DNA of 64,000 nt from Aggregatilineales bacterium (GTDB lineage Bacteria; Chloroflexota; Anaerolineae; Aggregatilineales; Phototrophicaceae), in the NCBI GenBank assembly GCA_030834905.1, contig JAUQWZ010000023.1:62001-126000 (forward strand), given 5' to 3'. Position 1 is the first letter of the stretch, and each line of letters starts with the position of its first letter. The notes beneath the pieces are model-generated. The model saw only the letters and a list, made by a program, of their open reading frames with translations. It was not told the DNA's origin and searched no databases. This document shows positions 32,497-42,207 of the stretch, in pieces. The position numbers were made by a program, and so were the translations under genes.

Positions 32497-34668
32497 TTGA
32501 CCACCCTCGTTCGATGGAGTCACCGCCACCCTGACCGCGCTGTCCTGCTGGCACTGGCGGCGCTGGCGTGTGTTCTCATGTCACCCTATCTGCTGTCTCC
32601 AGAGAGCGTGATGTGGTCGCGCTCCGGCTTTGGCAGCGATCTGACCACCTACAACTGGACACCCGCCGAGTATATCCGCCAGCAGGTCGCCGATTCGGGG
32701 CGCTTTCCGCTGTGGTGGGATACAACGATGAGTGGGCTGCCGATGGTGGGCAATCCGGGCGTGCGGGTGTTTTACCCGCCGATGCTGCTGGCAATCCTGC
32801 TGCCGGTGCCGCTGTTCTGGGGATTTGCCTGGGTGAACGCCGTCAGTTTCTGGGTAGCGGGCGCAGGCATGTACGCCCTCGCCCGCTGGACGATGCCCGT
32901 CAGCCGCTATGCCGCGCTGGCAGCGGCGGTGATGATGATGCTCACGCCCCGTCTGAGCGCCAACATCGTCGGGGACATGGGCTATACGGCGGGTTTGTGC
33001 TGGACGCCGCTGACTCTGGCTTGTATTCGCGCCGCCTTTGACCGGCGCTCGCCGCGCTGGGCGGCGGCGGCTGGCTTGTGCGGCGGGCTGCTGCTGACCC
33101 TCAATTTTGTCAGCTTTCTGTATCTGAGCCTGTTTGTCGCTGCTTATGCCGCCATCTGCGGCATTGGGACGCTGGGTGACCGGCGCGGGCTGCGGCGGCT
33201 GATCAGCGTCGGCATTGTATTCGCCGTCGTGACGCTCGGAACCGCCGCCCTGATGGTGTTTCCGCTGCTGACCTATCTGCCGTACCAATCGCGGCAGGCG
33301 CTCACGCTTGCCGACGCCAATTATCTGGCGCTGCCGCCGCCGCTGCTGATCGATCTCCTGTTTCCGAGTCCGTTTCGCTTCCCGGAATGGACGCTGCATG
33401 TGGGGCTGCTGCCGCTGGCGCTGGCAGTATTCGGGCTGCGCCATCCCCTGCGCCGCGAGGTCGGATGGTGGGGCGGCGTGCTGCTGTTTTCGCTGGTGTT
33501 CGCGCTGGGGACGGCGACGCCGCTGTACGCGCTCATCATCGATGTCGTGCCCGGTTTCAGCCTGATGCGCGTGCCTGCGCGAATGTTGTTTTTCGCGGTG
33601 CTGGCGCTGGTGGCGTTAAGCGCGCTCGGCGTTGACGCGGCGCTGGCACGCGGACGGCGGATCGGGCGCGGCTGGCTGGCGGCGGGTCTGCTGCTGGCGC
33701 TGCTGACCATCGCGGCGAGGCTGCTGATGCGGCGTCCTGATGAACTGGACTGGCTGCTGGGGATACCAGCGGCGCTGGGTCTGCTGGTTGGTCTGGCGGC
33801 GCTGTATCGGCGCGTCCGGCGTCTCCGGTTGATTCTGGCGCTGTGTCTGGTGGTGGAACTGCTGCCGCTGGCGGCAAGCTACATGACGCCAGCGGCGTTC
33901 GAGTCGATCTACCAGACACCGACAATAGCCGTGTCCATCGTCAACGACCGACTTGATGGCGACGTGTTTCGCGTGTACGGCGTCCAGCGCGAACTGCCGG
34001 ATCATATTCTCACGCTGAACCGCTTGCAGTCGGTTGATGGGCTGAACTCGTTTCAGTTCACGCACTATGCCGACTATATGGCGCTGGCGACTGGCTGCCC
34101 GCTGGAAGCTGTCACCGCCGCCATCCCATCGTGCGCCTCTGCCGAGGTGGACGCTGACGCCTACCGCCTGACGCAACCCGATCCTGAACTGCTTGGACGG
34201 CTGAATGTGCGTTATGTGCTGGCGTCGTTTGAACTGCCGAACACATCGCCAGCGCTGCGCCAGATCGCCCGGGACGGCGACCTGCGCCTGTACCGGAATG
34301 ACGCCGAACTGCCGCGCGCCTTCGCCGTCGAACCGGCGATGGTGGGTGAGGCGTCGGTATCTGACGTCAGCCCCGCGACCCTTCACGAAGCACGCGGCGG
34401 GGTGTTCGACCTGACGGTTGAAGTATCCGACGCCATGCTGCTGATCATCAGCGAAACCTGGGTGCCGGGCTGGCAGGCGTGGGTGGATGGGCAGCCAACC
34501 GACGTTGTGCGCGCCAATGAGACGGTGCTGGGTATTCCGCTGGCGGCGGGCGACCACCGCGTTCGAGTCGTGTTCGAGCCGCCCGCGTTCGCGGCGGGCG
34601 CGGCGGTCAGCCTGGTTACGATGATTCTCGCGGGTGGCATACTGCTGCGCCGCCAAACGCGCGGCTAG
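32497..34668 (+). CDS. YfhO-like polytopic membrane protein
   Basis: A 723-residue membrane protein with about 11-13 helices over the first ~480 residues and a C-terminal extracytoplasmic domain. The first loop after helix 1 carries acidic and aromatic residues (GSDLTTYNWTPAEYIRQQ), followed by PLWWDTTMSGLPMVGNPG. This layout is shared by YfhO-type and GT39-type C-type glycosyltransferases that use lipid-linked sugars. The end of the soluble domain (LIISETWVPGWQAWVDGQPT) is a YfhO signature. Start is TTG 32497; no good ATG occurs before helix 1. Tail-to-tail overlap of 4 bases with the acyltransferase gene. Probably a surface-polymer glycosylation enzyme. Confidence 0.75.
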   Translation: MTTLVRWSHRHPDRAVLLALAALACVLMSPYLLSPESVMWSRSGFGSDLTTYNWTPAEYIRQQVADSGRFPLWWDTTMSGLPMVGNPGVRVFYPPMLLAILLPVPLFWGFAWVNAVSFWVAGAGMYALARWTMPVSRYAALAAAVMMMLTPRLSANIVGDMGYTAGLCWTPLTLACIRAAFDRRSPRWAAAAGLCGGLLLTLNFVSFLYLSLFVAAYAAICGIGTLGDRRGLRRLISVGIVFAVVTLGTAALMVFPLLTYLPYQSRQALTLADANYLALPPPLLIDLLFPSPFRFPEWTLHVGLLPLALAVFGLRHPLRREVGWWGGVLLFSLVFALGTATPLYALIIDVVPGFSLMRVPARMLFFAVLALVALSALGVDAALARGRRIGRGWLAAGLLLALLTIAARLLMRRPDELDWLLGIPAALGLLVGLAALYRRVRRLRLILALCLVVELLPLAASYMTPAAFESIYQTPTIAVSIVNDRLDGDVFRVYGVQRELPDHILTLNRLQSVDGLNSFQFTHYADYMALATGCPLEAVTAAIPSCASAEVDADAYRLTQPDPELLGRLNVRYVLASFELPNTSPALRQIARDGDLRLYRNDAELPRAFAVEPAMVGEASVSDVSPATLHEARGGVFDLTVEVSDAMLLIISETWVPGWQAWVDGQPTDVVRANETVLGIPLAAGDHRVRVVFEPPAFAAGAAVSLVTMILAGGILLRRQTRG

Positions 34669-35789
34669 CGGGCGGAGAAGCCTGATACTGGGGTGGGGAT
34701 CGGCTGTTTCGTGGTAGTTCGAGACGAGAGGCGCTCGCGCAGGCGCATGAATGGTCGTTCGACCGTGATGTTGACCGCGTAAGCGCAGGCAAGCGTGAGC
34801 GTAATGCCTGCAAAAACATAGACCAGTCCGCGCGCGCCTGCTGCGTACAGCAGCCACAGCACCGGCGCGTGCGCCATGTAAATTGCATATGAGAGATCGC
34901 CCAACCGGCGCAGCAAGGGGGTTTCCAGACGGTAAAAACAGCGCGGCGCGGCGGCAGTGTTGGTTATAAAGACTGCGAAGACGCCCGCGCTCAGGAGATC
35001 GGTTATCGGGTTGGAAGGCGTCATTCTCAGGATGATGGCGGCGACTCCGACAGCCGATGCGATCTGAACGGCGCGATGAAACAGCACCTGCAGCAGCGCA
35101 TGATCGGTGTAGACGAGATAAGCACCCAATCCGCCGAGTGCCAACGCTTCGAAACGCACCGCTTCCAGAATGACCAGCAGGTAGCGTGCCAGCGCATCCC
35201 CGGTCGCCTGAAACCACAGATACACGCCCAGGTGCAGGATCAGCTTTATGCTCATCAGCAGCATCAGCGCTGCCGGAACAGCGCGTGTCCGTTTGATCAA
35301 CTGCGGCGCGATGAAGTAGAACTGCTCCTCGACGTTGAGTGACCACAAGTGGGTGATCGGCAATGCCTGTGACATCAGGAAGTTATAGAAGAACAAGGCG
35401 GTTCCGACCCAGATCAGCGGGTTAGTGGCTTCGCTGATCGTGCGCGGCGTGACCATTTGCCAGTTCAGGGTGACGACCACCGCGCCCGCCAGCGCGGTCA
35501 GATAGTACAGCGGCAGAATGCGGAATGCGCGCCGTATATAAAACCGCCGGATTGAAATCGTGCCAGTGGTGTCTTTTTCGCGGATCAACAGCGTGAAGAT
35601 CAGAAAGCCGGACAGGACGAAAAACAACGTCACGGCGTCATGACCGTGCATGAAGCCAACGTGGTTGGCGTATTTCATCGCGTCCGGGTCTGAGAACCAG
35701 ATTACAGGCGCGGACAGGTGGTAGAAAACTACCGACAGCGCCGCGTAGAAGCGGAGTGTATTCAGACCGGGAAAGTACGCTTTCGACAA
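34665..35789 (-). CDS. Acyltransferase-3 (OafA/YrhL-type) membrane protein
   Basis: Membrane O-acyltransferase of 374 residues with about ten helices. It starts with the family hallmark FPGLNTLRFYAALSVVFYH, containing the catalytic His at the end of helix 1. HGHDAVTLFFVLSGFLIFTL and a basic R-R-rich stretch (ISIRRFYIRRAFRILPLYYL) also match. Such enzymes acetylate or succinylate polysaccharides, lipids or antibiotics. Convergent with the YfhO-like gene, so not co-transcribed, but both point to surface-glycan modification. Confidence 0.9.
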   Translation of the reverse strand: MSKAYFPGLNTLRFYAALSVVFYHLSAPVIWFSDPDAMKYANHVGFMHGHDAVTLFFVLSGFLIFTLLIREKDTTGTISIRRFYIRRAFRILPLYYLTALAGAVVVTLNWQMVTPRTISEATNPLIWVGTALFFYNFLMSQALPITHLWSLNVEEQFYFIAPQLIKRTRAVPAALMLLMSIKLILHLGVYLWFQATGDALARYLLVILEAVRFEALALGGLGAYLVYTDHALLQVLFHRAVQIASAVGVAAIILRMTPSNPITDLLSAGVFAVFITNTAAAPRCFYRLETPLLRRLGDLSYAIYMAHAPVLWLLYAAGARGLVYVFAGITLTLACAYAVNITVERPFMRLRERLSSRTTTKQPIPTPVSGFSAR

Positions 35790-35908
35790 GTGATATCCAT
35801 CAACACACCAGGCTCGATCTTACAGTAATTGAAGATTCGTCTCCACATGCGTAAGGGTTGTTGAATTGATACACGGGCTGGCGGTGTGCGCGAGGGTTAA
35901 AGCCTTGT

Positions 35909-35937
35909 CGCCCCGGCTGATCAATCCAACCGGGGCG
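35909..35937 (-). terminator. Hairpin downstream of the serine hydrolase gene
   Basis: CGCCCCGG (35909-35916) pairs with CCGGGGCG (35930-35937) across a 13-base loop, 27 bases after the stop of the minus-strand serine hydrolase. No T tract, so it may be a processing or pausing hairpin. Confidence 0.5.
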
Positions 35938-35963
35938 GCACGACTATTAGCGCCGATAGCCGC

Positions 35964-37391
35964 TTACGACGAGTGCCCGGTCAGAGTGAACGTCCTCGGT
36001 CCGAAAGCAACGTTCAATTCCATGTCAACCTTCACCTGATGATCGGCGAAGTGGAAGGCTGAGGTCTGCACGAACGGCGTTTCATAGAAGCGCGTCGTCA
36101 GCGTGAACGTATCTTCTGCTGTCCACACGCCGCTGGCGGCGTAGCGCGAGTCGATGCCGGTGGGCAGCGTGGTCGTCCCCTCGTGCCAAACACCGTAACC
36201 GCCGATGACTGGCACCTCCCCGACCGGCGTTATGGTTGTGACGCGGCAGCAGTTTTCCTCGAAATGTAGCCCAATCGACTCCACGCCCTGTTCATTGGCG
36301 TCAATCGTGTAGCTGCGTCCCGATATGCCAGCCGCCAGCGGCGACGCTGACGGACCCGACGGCGGCGGAAGCGTCAGGCTGGCGAGCTTTCGCTCCAGTT
36401 CAGCCTGTGCCTGCGGGGCTTCCGGCAGCACATCGGCTTTCATCGCCGGAAGCAGATGCTCCCAGACGATATTCAGCGGCACCTGCATGTCATCCAAGCC
36501 GCCGGTGATGGCAAGCACTGCGTCCTGCTGCGGCATCACGATGCAGTACTGACCGAACGCGCCATCGCCACGAAATGCCTCGTGGCGGCAGCGCCAGAAC
36601 TGGTAGCCGTAACCCTGTTCCCAGTCACTTTCGGGGCTGCCGCCGTTGGATGTTTGCCGCGCGGACGCCTCCTCGATCCAGGCTTCGGACAGGATGCGCT
36701 TGCCCTGCCACAGCCCCTTATTGAGATAAAGCTGCCCGAATTTGGCGATATCCTCAGTCGTGATGTTCAGCCCGTAGCCGCCAGTGTGAATACCCTGCGG
36801 CGACACTTCCCAGGTGGCGTTTTCGATCCCCAGCGGCTCCAGCAGGCGAGGCTTCAGATAATCGAGCAGCATCGCGCCGGAGACTTTCTGCACAATCGCC
36901 GACAGCATGTAGGTCGCGCCGGTGTTATAGAGGAAATGCGTGCCCGGTTTGTGCGCTACGGGCAGTTCCAAAAACGCCCGCACCCAGTTGCCATCTTCGC
37001 GCTCGTGCATCGCCGACATAGTATCGTCGCCATGTCCGGTGGACATCGCCAGTAGTTGACGCACGCGCAGGGCTGCCAGATTCTCGCTGACCTCGGCTGG
37101 CAGGTCGTCGGGAAAGAAACTGATCACGGGATCGTTGATCGACAGGCGACCTTCTGCCACCAGCAAGCCAATGGCGCTGGAGGTGAAGCTTTTGCTCAAT
37201 GAAAACAGCATGTGTCGATAGTCGGGACCGTAAGGCGACCACCAGCCTTCGGCAGCCACCGCCCCGTGCCGAAGCAGCATAAAGCTGTGGAGATCATGGA
37301 CTTGTTTCTCGACGGCGTTGACAAAATTGAGTATGGAAGACGATGAGATGCCCTGTGCCTCAGGGGTGCTGCGCGGAAGTGGACTGTTCAT
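35964..37391 (-). CDS. Serine hydrolase, beta-lactamase (class C / esterase EstB) family
   Basis: A penicillin-binding-protein-fold serine hydrolase of about 475 residues. The nucleophile motif SLSK (S-x-x-K) is near residue 78 in LFSLSKSFTSSAIGLLV. The Tyr motif is YNT in HFLYNTGATYMLSAIV (class C beta-lactamases have YSN). A GYGYQFWRC and AITGG region near 300-345 forms the far wall of the site. The C-terminal ~130 residues form an extra beta domain. No signal peptide is seen from ATG 37391, suggesting a cytoplasmic esterase or peptidase and not a resistance enzyme. AAGGAG lies 12 bases upstream, a long spacing. Confidence 0.82.
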   Translation of the reverse strand: MNSPLPRSTPEAQGISSSSILNFVNAVEKQVHDLHSFMLLRHGAVAAEGWWSPYGPDYRHMLFSLSKSFTSSAIGLLVAEGRLSINDPVISFFPDDLPAEVSENLAALRVRQLLAMSTGHGDDTMSAMHEREDGNWVRAFLELPVAHKPGTHFLYNTGATYMLSAIVQKVSGAMLLDYLKPRLLEPLGIENATWEVSPQGIHTGGYGLNITTEDIAKFGQLYLNKGLWQGKRILSEAWIEEASARQTSNGGSPESDWEQGYGYQFWRCRHEAFRGDGAFGQYCIVMPQQDAVLAITGGLDDMQVPLNIVWEHLLPAMKADVLPEAPQAQAELERKLASLTLPPPSGPSASPLAAGISGRSYTIDANEQGVESIGLHFEENCCRVTTITPVGEVPVIGGYGVWHEGTTTLPTGIDSRYAASGVWTAEDTFTLTTRFYETPFVQTSAFHFADHQVKVDMELNVAFGPRTFTLTGHSS

Positions 37392-37741
37392 GATCCAGCA
37401 AAACTCCTTGTTAGTGGATCGGCGCGACTGTAGGAAGATGGGCTGCGTGTGACGACGGCAGTTATCCCGGTGACCTGCTGGGGAAAGATAGATCGCGGTA
37501 CAGGCTGGCATCCTGGCTGCGAGATGTTGTTTTATGCGCCTAAGAGTAACCTTATCCGGGCGCTGCTGCCAGTATTATTGCCTCGACGACAGTGGCAGGA
37601 CCGGCAGCTTTCTCAGCCGCCGTTCCCGTAGTGGCAGAGATTACAAAGCGTATCACAACAAATCCAACTTCTGGTTGATGACAGCCACCGCTGGTTTAGA
37701 CCTATCGTAAGGATAGTTCGTTACCAGTGAAAGAGTTGAAC
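37392..37741. other. 350-base gap between divergent genes
   Basis: Separates the minus-strand serine hydrolase from a plus-strand unknown gene and must contain both promoters. I see no strong promoter pair, palindrome or repeat, and the short open frames in it have no coding features. Confidence 0.4.
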
Positions 37742-38278
37742 ATGACCAGAAATAACTTCATTGTCGGCGTGTTAGTCGTGCTGTTGGTCTGTGGCTTGAC
37801 CGTCTCCGCCACCCAGGGGCTTTGGAAGCTGCTGACTGACTCTGCGCGAGTTCATAACCTGGCGCAGCGCATTGCCGCGTTTGACCTGCCGGAAGGCTAT
37901 CAGGCGGACTATGCGGTTGAGATGCTGGGTTACAGCATCGTTGCCTATAAGTCCGCCAATGAACACAACCATCTGGCTTTTCTGCAAGCGCCTCCAGGCG
38001 TTATCCCCGAAGGACAGATGATCGAAGGGTTCATCCCGAATGATCGGACAGCGGTGACGTGGCATGATGCAACCGTCGTCCATGCCGAACAGCGGACGAT
38101 ACGCGATCAGGCGGCGACCATAACAGTCAGTGATCGAACCAATTCCGAGGGGCAGCGCTATCGCAGCCTGAACATGGTTTTTGAAGGGCGGGAAGGGGCG
38201 GTGCTGCTGGTGATGAATCAGCCAGTGTCCACCTGGGATGACGCCGCCGTCGAAGCCTTCATCACCTCTATTCGTTGA
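37742..38278 (+). CDS. Unknown membrane-anchored protein
   Basis: A 178-residue protein with an N-terminal membrane or uncleaved signal helix (NFIVGVLVVLLVCGLTVSA) and a soluble ~145-residue domain outside. The domain is beta-rich by eye, with DLPEGYQADYAVEMLGYSIV and ends WDDAAVEAFITSIR. I do not recognise a family. A GTG five codons earlier (37727) is an alternative start; ATG 37742 has GAAAGAG in front. It resembles small secreted stress or lipid-binding proteins only in general layout, which I do not take as an assignment. Confidence 0.55.
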   Translation: MTRNNFIVGVLVVLLVCGLTVSATQGLWKLLTDSARVHNLAQRIAAFDLPEGYQADYAVEMLGYSIVAYKSANEHNHLAFLQAPPGVIPEGQMIEGFIPNDRTAVTWHDATVVHAEQRTIRDQAATITVSDRTNSEGQRYRSLNMVFEGREGAVLLVMNQPVSTWDDAAVEAFITSIR

Positions 38279-38301
38279 GGTGAGATGGCGTTGGTGCTGG
38301 T

Positions 38302-38437
38302 CCCCTCACCCTGCTCAACTGCGTTGAGCCGTCCCTGGCGAACTCCGTTCGCACGCCCTCGCAAGCGGAGAGGGACAAACTCGACTCTGGCTCCCCCTCT
38401 CCCCACTTGTGTGGGAGAGGGGGCAGGGGGTGAGGGG
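38302..38437. repeat. Long inverted repeat of the CTCACCCC family
   Basis: Outer arms CCCCTCACC (38302-38310) and GGTGAGGGG (38429-38437). Within lie further stems, such as CCCCCTCTCCCCAC with GTGGGAGAGGGGGC around TTGT, and CTCAAC/GTTGAG. Cousin of 4629-4702: same outer word, longer interior. Confidence 0.7.
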
Positions 38438-38478
38438 TGTCACGCGAACCAGATCTAGCACTAATGGTGAGATAGTCG

Positions 38479-38508
38479 GCGGAAGGGGATGAATTCATCC
38501 CCTTCCGC
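38479..38508. terminator. Perfect 30-bp palindrome at convergent gene ends
   Basis: GCGGAAGGGGATGAA followed directly by its reverse complement, with no unpaired centre. It lies 8 bases past the stop of the minus-strand GH15 gene and downstream of the plus-strand unknown gene, so it can terminate both. No long T tract on either side. Confidence 0.65.
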
Positions 38509-38515
38509 TTCATGA

Positions 38516-39670
38516 TTATGAATTGTCTTTGCCGCGCAGGGCATGCTGGACAATCAGGTATTCGGCGTGGCTCCACAGCAGCGGTCGGGCGATTTCACCG
38601 CGCTGTTTGACCCAACCGTCGTAGTAGCTCGGATCGAGCATCGCGTCACGCACCTGTTCCGGCAGATTGCCCTCGGCGTCGGCGTGGGCTTCTGCCCAGC
38701 CTGTCAGCTTGCGAGCGGCGGCGAAATCGCCGATCTGTGTCTTGTACCACGCCAGCCACACCCCCAGCAGCACCCATGCGCCGCCGCCATAGTAAGTGTC
38801 TTCGATATGGCGGTGCACGCCGTGTCCCTCTGCCAGCAGGTCGCGCTCGATCCGGGCGACGGTGCGCAGCATCAGCGGGTCATCGGGAGCGAGCAGTCCG
38901 TCATCGGGCAGGGCGGCAAGCAGCAGATTGGCATCGACCATATCCAGCCCAACCGACTTGGCGAGTTCGCCGTTTGGCGTTAGCCCGTGTGCGAAGATAA
39001 ACGCCCGAATGTCGTCGCGGGTTGCCTGTGTATCCAGCGCTGGGACTAACCGCTGCGCCGCGCCCAGCCCGGCGTAGATCGCCGCCAGCGTGCTGATGTG
39101 GATGCTGTCACTGCGTTCTTCCCAGCAGTCATTGCAGGCGCTGCGCCAGACTGCCGTCAGATAGCGGACGGCGAGATCAACCGCGCTCTCCCAGAACATG
39201 GGCAGCGGGCTGATGCGGCAGACTTCCACATACTTCGCCAGCGACCAGATCCATAAGCCCGGTCCGTCCAGTTGAAACTCGGGCCAATCCGCCGGACCCG
39301 CCGCGCCTTCGTCACGGTAGCGGGCATTGAGCGTATCCGCCAGCACCAGCGGTTGACCGAGGGCAGCGTGGCTGATCGTGCGCTCCAGCGCTTTGGCGCG
39401 GTCATTGATGATCCGCGCGCACCACTGGTGAAATTTGGTCGCGCTGTCCCACTGCCCCGCCATGCCAACGCGATGCGGCAGCATGTTATGAATCCCGTCC
39501 AGCGTCAAAGCATAGGCGATGAACGCGCCGTCGCGAAACCATGAAAAGTGGTAATCGGGCATGTTTGGGCAGGCGAGATAACCGCCGCCGGGCTGCTGGT
39601 TATCCATGATGACCTGCTGACTGTGGAGATGCAGTTTGCTAAGGGTATAGGGATGTGATTTAGTTGCCAT
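38516..39670 (-). CDS. GH15 family glucan hydrolase (glucoamylase / glucodextranase / trehalase type)
   Basis: Inverting exo-glucosidase of about 384 residues forming the (alpha/alpha)6 barrel only; the N-terminal beta domain found in many bacterial GH15 enzymes is absent. Motifs: YHFSWFRDGAFIAYAL near residue 43, QLDGPGLWIWSL near 145, the catalytic acid Glu in CWEERSDSIH near 185, the base in GNLPEQVRDAM near 335 and PLLWSHAEYL close to the end. There is no signal peptide. ATG 39670 has GGAG 7 bases upstream and overlaps the end of the GH66 gene. Last gene of the transporter-GH66-GH15 operon: it would free glucose from imported isomalto-oligosaccharides. Confidence 0.87.
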   Translation of the reverse strand: MATKSHPYTLSKLHLHSQQVIMDNQQPGGGYLACPNMPDYHFSWFRDGAFIAYALTLDGIHNMLPHRVGMAGQWDSATKFHQWCARIINDRAKALERTISHAALGQPLVLADTLNARYRDEGAAGPADWPEFQLDGPGLWIWSLAKYVEVCRISPLPMFWESAVDLAVRYLTAVWRSACNDCWEERSDSIHISTLAAIYAGLGAAQRLVPALDTQATRDDIRAFIFAHGLTPNGELAKSVGLDMVDANLLLAALPDDGLLAPDDPLMLRTVARIERDLLAEGHGVHRHIEDTYYGGGAWVLLGVWLAWYKTQIGDFAAARKLTGWAEAHADAEGNLPEQVRDAMLDPSYYDGWVKQRGEIARPLLWSHAEYLIVQHALRGKDNS

Positions 39671-41363
39671 CGGCATACTCCACAACGATCATGATCCAGT
39701 AATTCAGGTTCGGCAGGGTAAACCGCAGCCCGCCATCTTCGACCGTAAACGGAAGCAGGCTGGCATTCATGCTTGCTTCGGCGTCGGGCGAGGCAGTCCA
39801 TACCCGCGCCACCGGACGCGACACGGCAATATTTACGCTGAGATCGGTGACCAACGACGGCGTATCAGTGGTTGGCTCGTTCCAGTTCGTCTGGCTAACG
39901 CCCATGAAGTTGATCAGGCTGAAGGTATCGAAGCCTTCGCCGGAACGCACAATCGGTACGACCCGGTTGCGGGCGGTAATGCCGCGCGTGCGAATCTCCC
40001 CCAGATCAACCGCCCGGTGCAGCGCTTCGCTTCCGGCAGTGGTGGTGGTCGAAAGCACGTTTTCATAGCGCACCTGGAAATCATAGTAGCGCCGGAAAAT
40101 GGGCTGCTGTTCGGGCGTGAGGCTGCCAAAATTCGGGAAATAGGGGTCTGCCAGCATACTTTCGGGTTCGCCAGTTTCAAGGTGGGTGCCGCCGCTGGCG
40201 AGGATCACCGAGTTGGCAAGCCGCCAGTTGATGGTCTGCGCGGGCGGAATATAGGCGGGGATGATCACCGGCTTGCCGCCGCCCAGGGCTTCCGCGTTGG
40301 TGATAATCCGGTTCAGATCAAGATAGCTGTTGTTGGGCGACCAGACCTCAATGTAGGCGGCGTCCTGTTCGGACGGCGCGGCGGTATCAATGGGCCAGTT
40401 GCCGACGCAGTTGAACAGCACCACGCCGCCGTCTCCCCGATACTGCCGCGCCACTTCCGCCGTCTGGTTAATGAACTGCGGCATCACTTCCGCCAGATCA
40501 ACGTATGTGCCGCTGTTGTCATAGCCGTTTTTGGGCGCTCCGTACTGGTCAATGTGGATGCCGTCAAAGACCGTGTTTTCCAGCACGTCGGCAAACTCGC
40601 CCAGCAGGTGTTGATTCCAGGGCGAGCCGGGGGCGGGATTCATAATGGTAATGAAGCTGCTTTCGCCAAAATCGTAGACTTCGCCGCGAGCATCGAACAA
40701 GCCCCATTCGGGCTGCTGGCGGTAGAAAGTCGTCGAAGCGCCGTAGATGGCGGTGTAGGGCATGGCGGCGATGCTGTGTTCATGCAGCGCGTCGATCAGG
40801 CGGCGGATCGTCGTCATCGACTGCGGGCGTCCCAAGCCGTCGTTAAAGCGATCCGTCTCCGGCAGCAGATCTTCCCAGCGGTACTGCCAGTCATAGAACT
40901 GCACGCCGTTAATGTGATGCTGAAGCATCCATTCAATCGTCGGGGTATCGGTGAGCCGCGCCGCGCTGAAATCGCTCAGGAAGCCGTAACGCGGCGCGTC
41001 AATCCAGCGGGTGAGCACGTCGAACGCCGACGTCTGGCTGGCGATCAGGTGGTCACCGTCGTAAAGGTCGATACTCAAGCCATAGCCGCGCGGCGCTTCC
41101 GGCGGGGGCGTCCAGGTGAACACGGCTTCGCCATTGGTGACGGCGGCGCTGAGGGTCGCTTGCTCGGTCGTCAGATACAGGATGCGTGCTTCGATGCGCG
41201 TCCCGGCGCTGGCGCGAACGATGATCTGCACATTTTCGCCGGGACGATAAAATCCTTGGTCGGGTAAAATAGTCATCTGCGGTAAATCTGTGGCGAACAC
41301 AGCACCCCCTTGTGTCAGGCTGAGCAAAAAGAGCAGGATCAACCCGCCGACGAAGCGGCTCAT
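39660..41363 (-). CDS. Secreted GH66 endo-dextranase / cycloisomaltooligosaccharide glucanotransferase family
   Basis: Exported alpha-1,6-glucan-cleaving enzyme family, 567 residues. The signal peptide ends near residue 24 (GGAVFA before TDLPQ). An Ig-like N-terminal domain (QGFYRPGENVQIIVRASAGT) precedes the barrel. Barrel motifs are HHINGVQFYDWQYRWEDLLP, the nucleophile in FDGIHIDQYGAPK near 268 and the acid/base in YIEVWSPNNSYLD near 336. A C-terminal beta domain ends the protein. The ATG overlaps the permease stop (ATGA). At this length, without the CBM35 insert of the cyclising enzymes, endo-dextranase is more likely, but this is inference. Substrate degradation outside feeds the importer encoded upstream. 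Confidence 0.88.
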   Translation of the reverse strand: MSRFVGGLILLFLLSLTQGGAVFATDLPQMTILPDQGFYRPGENVQIIVRASAGTRIEARILYLTTEQATLSAAVTNGEAVFTWTPPPEAPRGYGLSIDLYDGDHLIASQTSAFDVLTRWIDAPRYGFLSDFSAARLTDTPTIEWMLQHHINGVQFYDWQYRWEDLLPETDRFNDGLGRPQSMTTIRRLIDALHEHSIAAMPYTAIYGASTTFYRQQPEWGLFDARGEVYDFGESSFITIMNPAPGSPWNQHLLGEFADVLENTVFDGIHIDQYGAPKNGYDNSGTYVDLAEVMPQFINQTAEVARQYRGDGGVVLFNCVGNWPIDTAAPSEQDAAYIEVWSPNNSYLDLNRIITNAEALGGGKPVIIPAYIPPAQTINWRLANSVILASGGTHLETGEPESMLADPYFPNFGSLTPEQQPIFRRYYDFQVRYENVLSTTTTAGSEALHRAVDLGEIRTRGITARNRVVPIVRSGEGFDTFSLINFMGVSQTNWNEPTTDTPSLVTDLSVNIAVSRPVARVWTASPDAEASMNASLLPFTVEDGGLRFTLPNLNYWIMIVVEYADGN

Positions 41364-42205
41364 CCGCGCACGCTCCCGGTGGTAATCCCCTGAATGAAAT
41401 AGCGCTGGAAGAACACGAACAGCAGAATGGTCGGGATGACCGCCGTCAGCGACCCGGCAAAGACCAAGCCCCAGTTTGAGCTGTGCTGTCCCCGGAAATT
41501 GGCGATGGCAATTGGCAGGGTGCGCAGGCTTTCGTCGGTCAGGAAGTTGAGCGCCAGCAGGTATTCATCCCACGCGCCCAGAAAGCTGAACACGGCGACA
41601 GTACTGATCGCCGGGGCTGCCAGCGGCAGCATGATGCGCCAGAAGATCGTGAACGGGTTCGCGCCGTCGATGATGGCGGACTCTTCCAGCTCGCGCGGCA
41701 GATTTTCAAAGAAGCCGCGCAGCAAAAACGTGTTGAACGCCAGCGGACCGGCGCTGTAGACCAGCACCAGCCCCGGCAGACTGTTGAGCAGCCCGAGATT
41801 CTTCGCCAGGATGAACTGCGGGATGAGCAGCACCACGCCGGGGATCATAATCATGACCATCAACACGGCGAAGATGAGCTTCTTGGCGCGAAACTCAAAG
41901 CGGGCGAAACCGTATGCCGTGGTCGCCGCCAGCGTTGTGACCATGACCGTGGTAGCGATGGCGACAAGGGCGCTGTTGAGCATTGCCCGCCCGAAGTTGC
42001 GGCTGGCGAATGCCTGCTCGAAATTTTCAAACGTGATACTTTCTGGAAGCAGACGCGGCGGGAAGGGCTGCACAAACGCCACCCCTTGCAGGGCGGTGGA
42101 TGCCATATACAGCAGCGGCGCAACGGCGATAAACGCCCCGGCGCACAGGACGAGAAAAATGGCAATATTGACGCCCCGGTTCTGGCTGCCTGAGGTTGCG
42201 ATCAT
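41360..42205 (-). CDS. CUT1 sugar ABC transporter permease (MalG type)
   Basis: Inner-membrane subunit of a carbohydrate importer, 281 residues, six helices. The cytoplasmic EAA loop that docks the ATPase reads ELEESAIIDGANPFTIFWRI near residue 185. The C-terminus is the usual short FVFFQRYFIQGITTGSVRG. GGAG lies 8 bases upstream; the start is 2 bases past the first permease's stop, and its own stop overlaps the GH66 ATG. No ATP-binding subunit occurs in the operon, so a shared MsmX/UgpC-like ATPase is expected elsewhere. Probable cargo: isomalto-oligosaccharides. Confidence 0.93.
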   Translation of the reverse strand: MIATSGSQNRGVNIAIFLVLCAGAFIAVAPLLYMASTALQGVAFVQPFPPRLLPESITFENFEQAFASRNFGRAMLNSALVAIATTVMVTTLAATTAYGFARFEFRAKKLIFAVLMVMIMIPGVVLLIPQFILAKNLGLLNSLPGLVLVYSAGPLAFNTFLLRGFFENLPRELEESAIIDGANPFTIFWRIMLPLAAPAISTVAVFSFLGAWDEYLLALNFLTDESLRTLPIAIANFRGQHSSNWGLVFAGSLTAVIPTILLFVFFQRYFIQGITTGSVRG

Positions 42206-42207
42206 GA

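Noticed and set aside
37449..37631. Short plus-strand frame in the 37392-37741 gap
   Set aside because: No ribosome site, no hydrophobic or conserved pattern, composition unlike neighbours.
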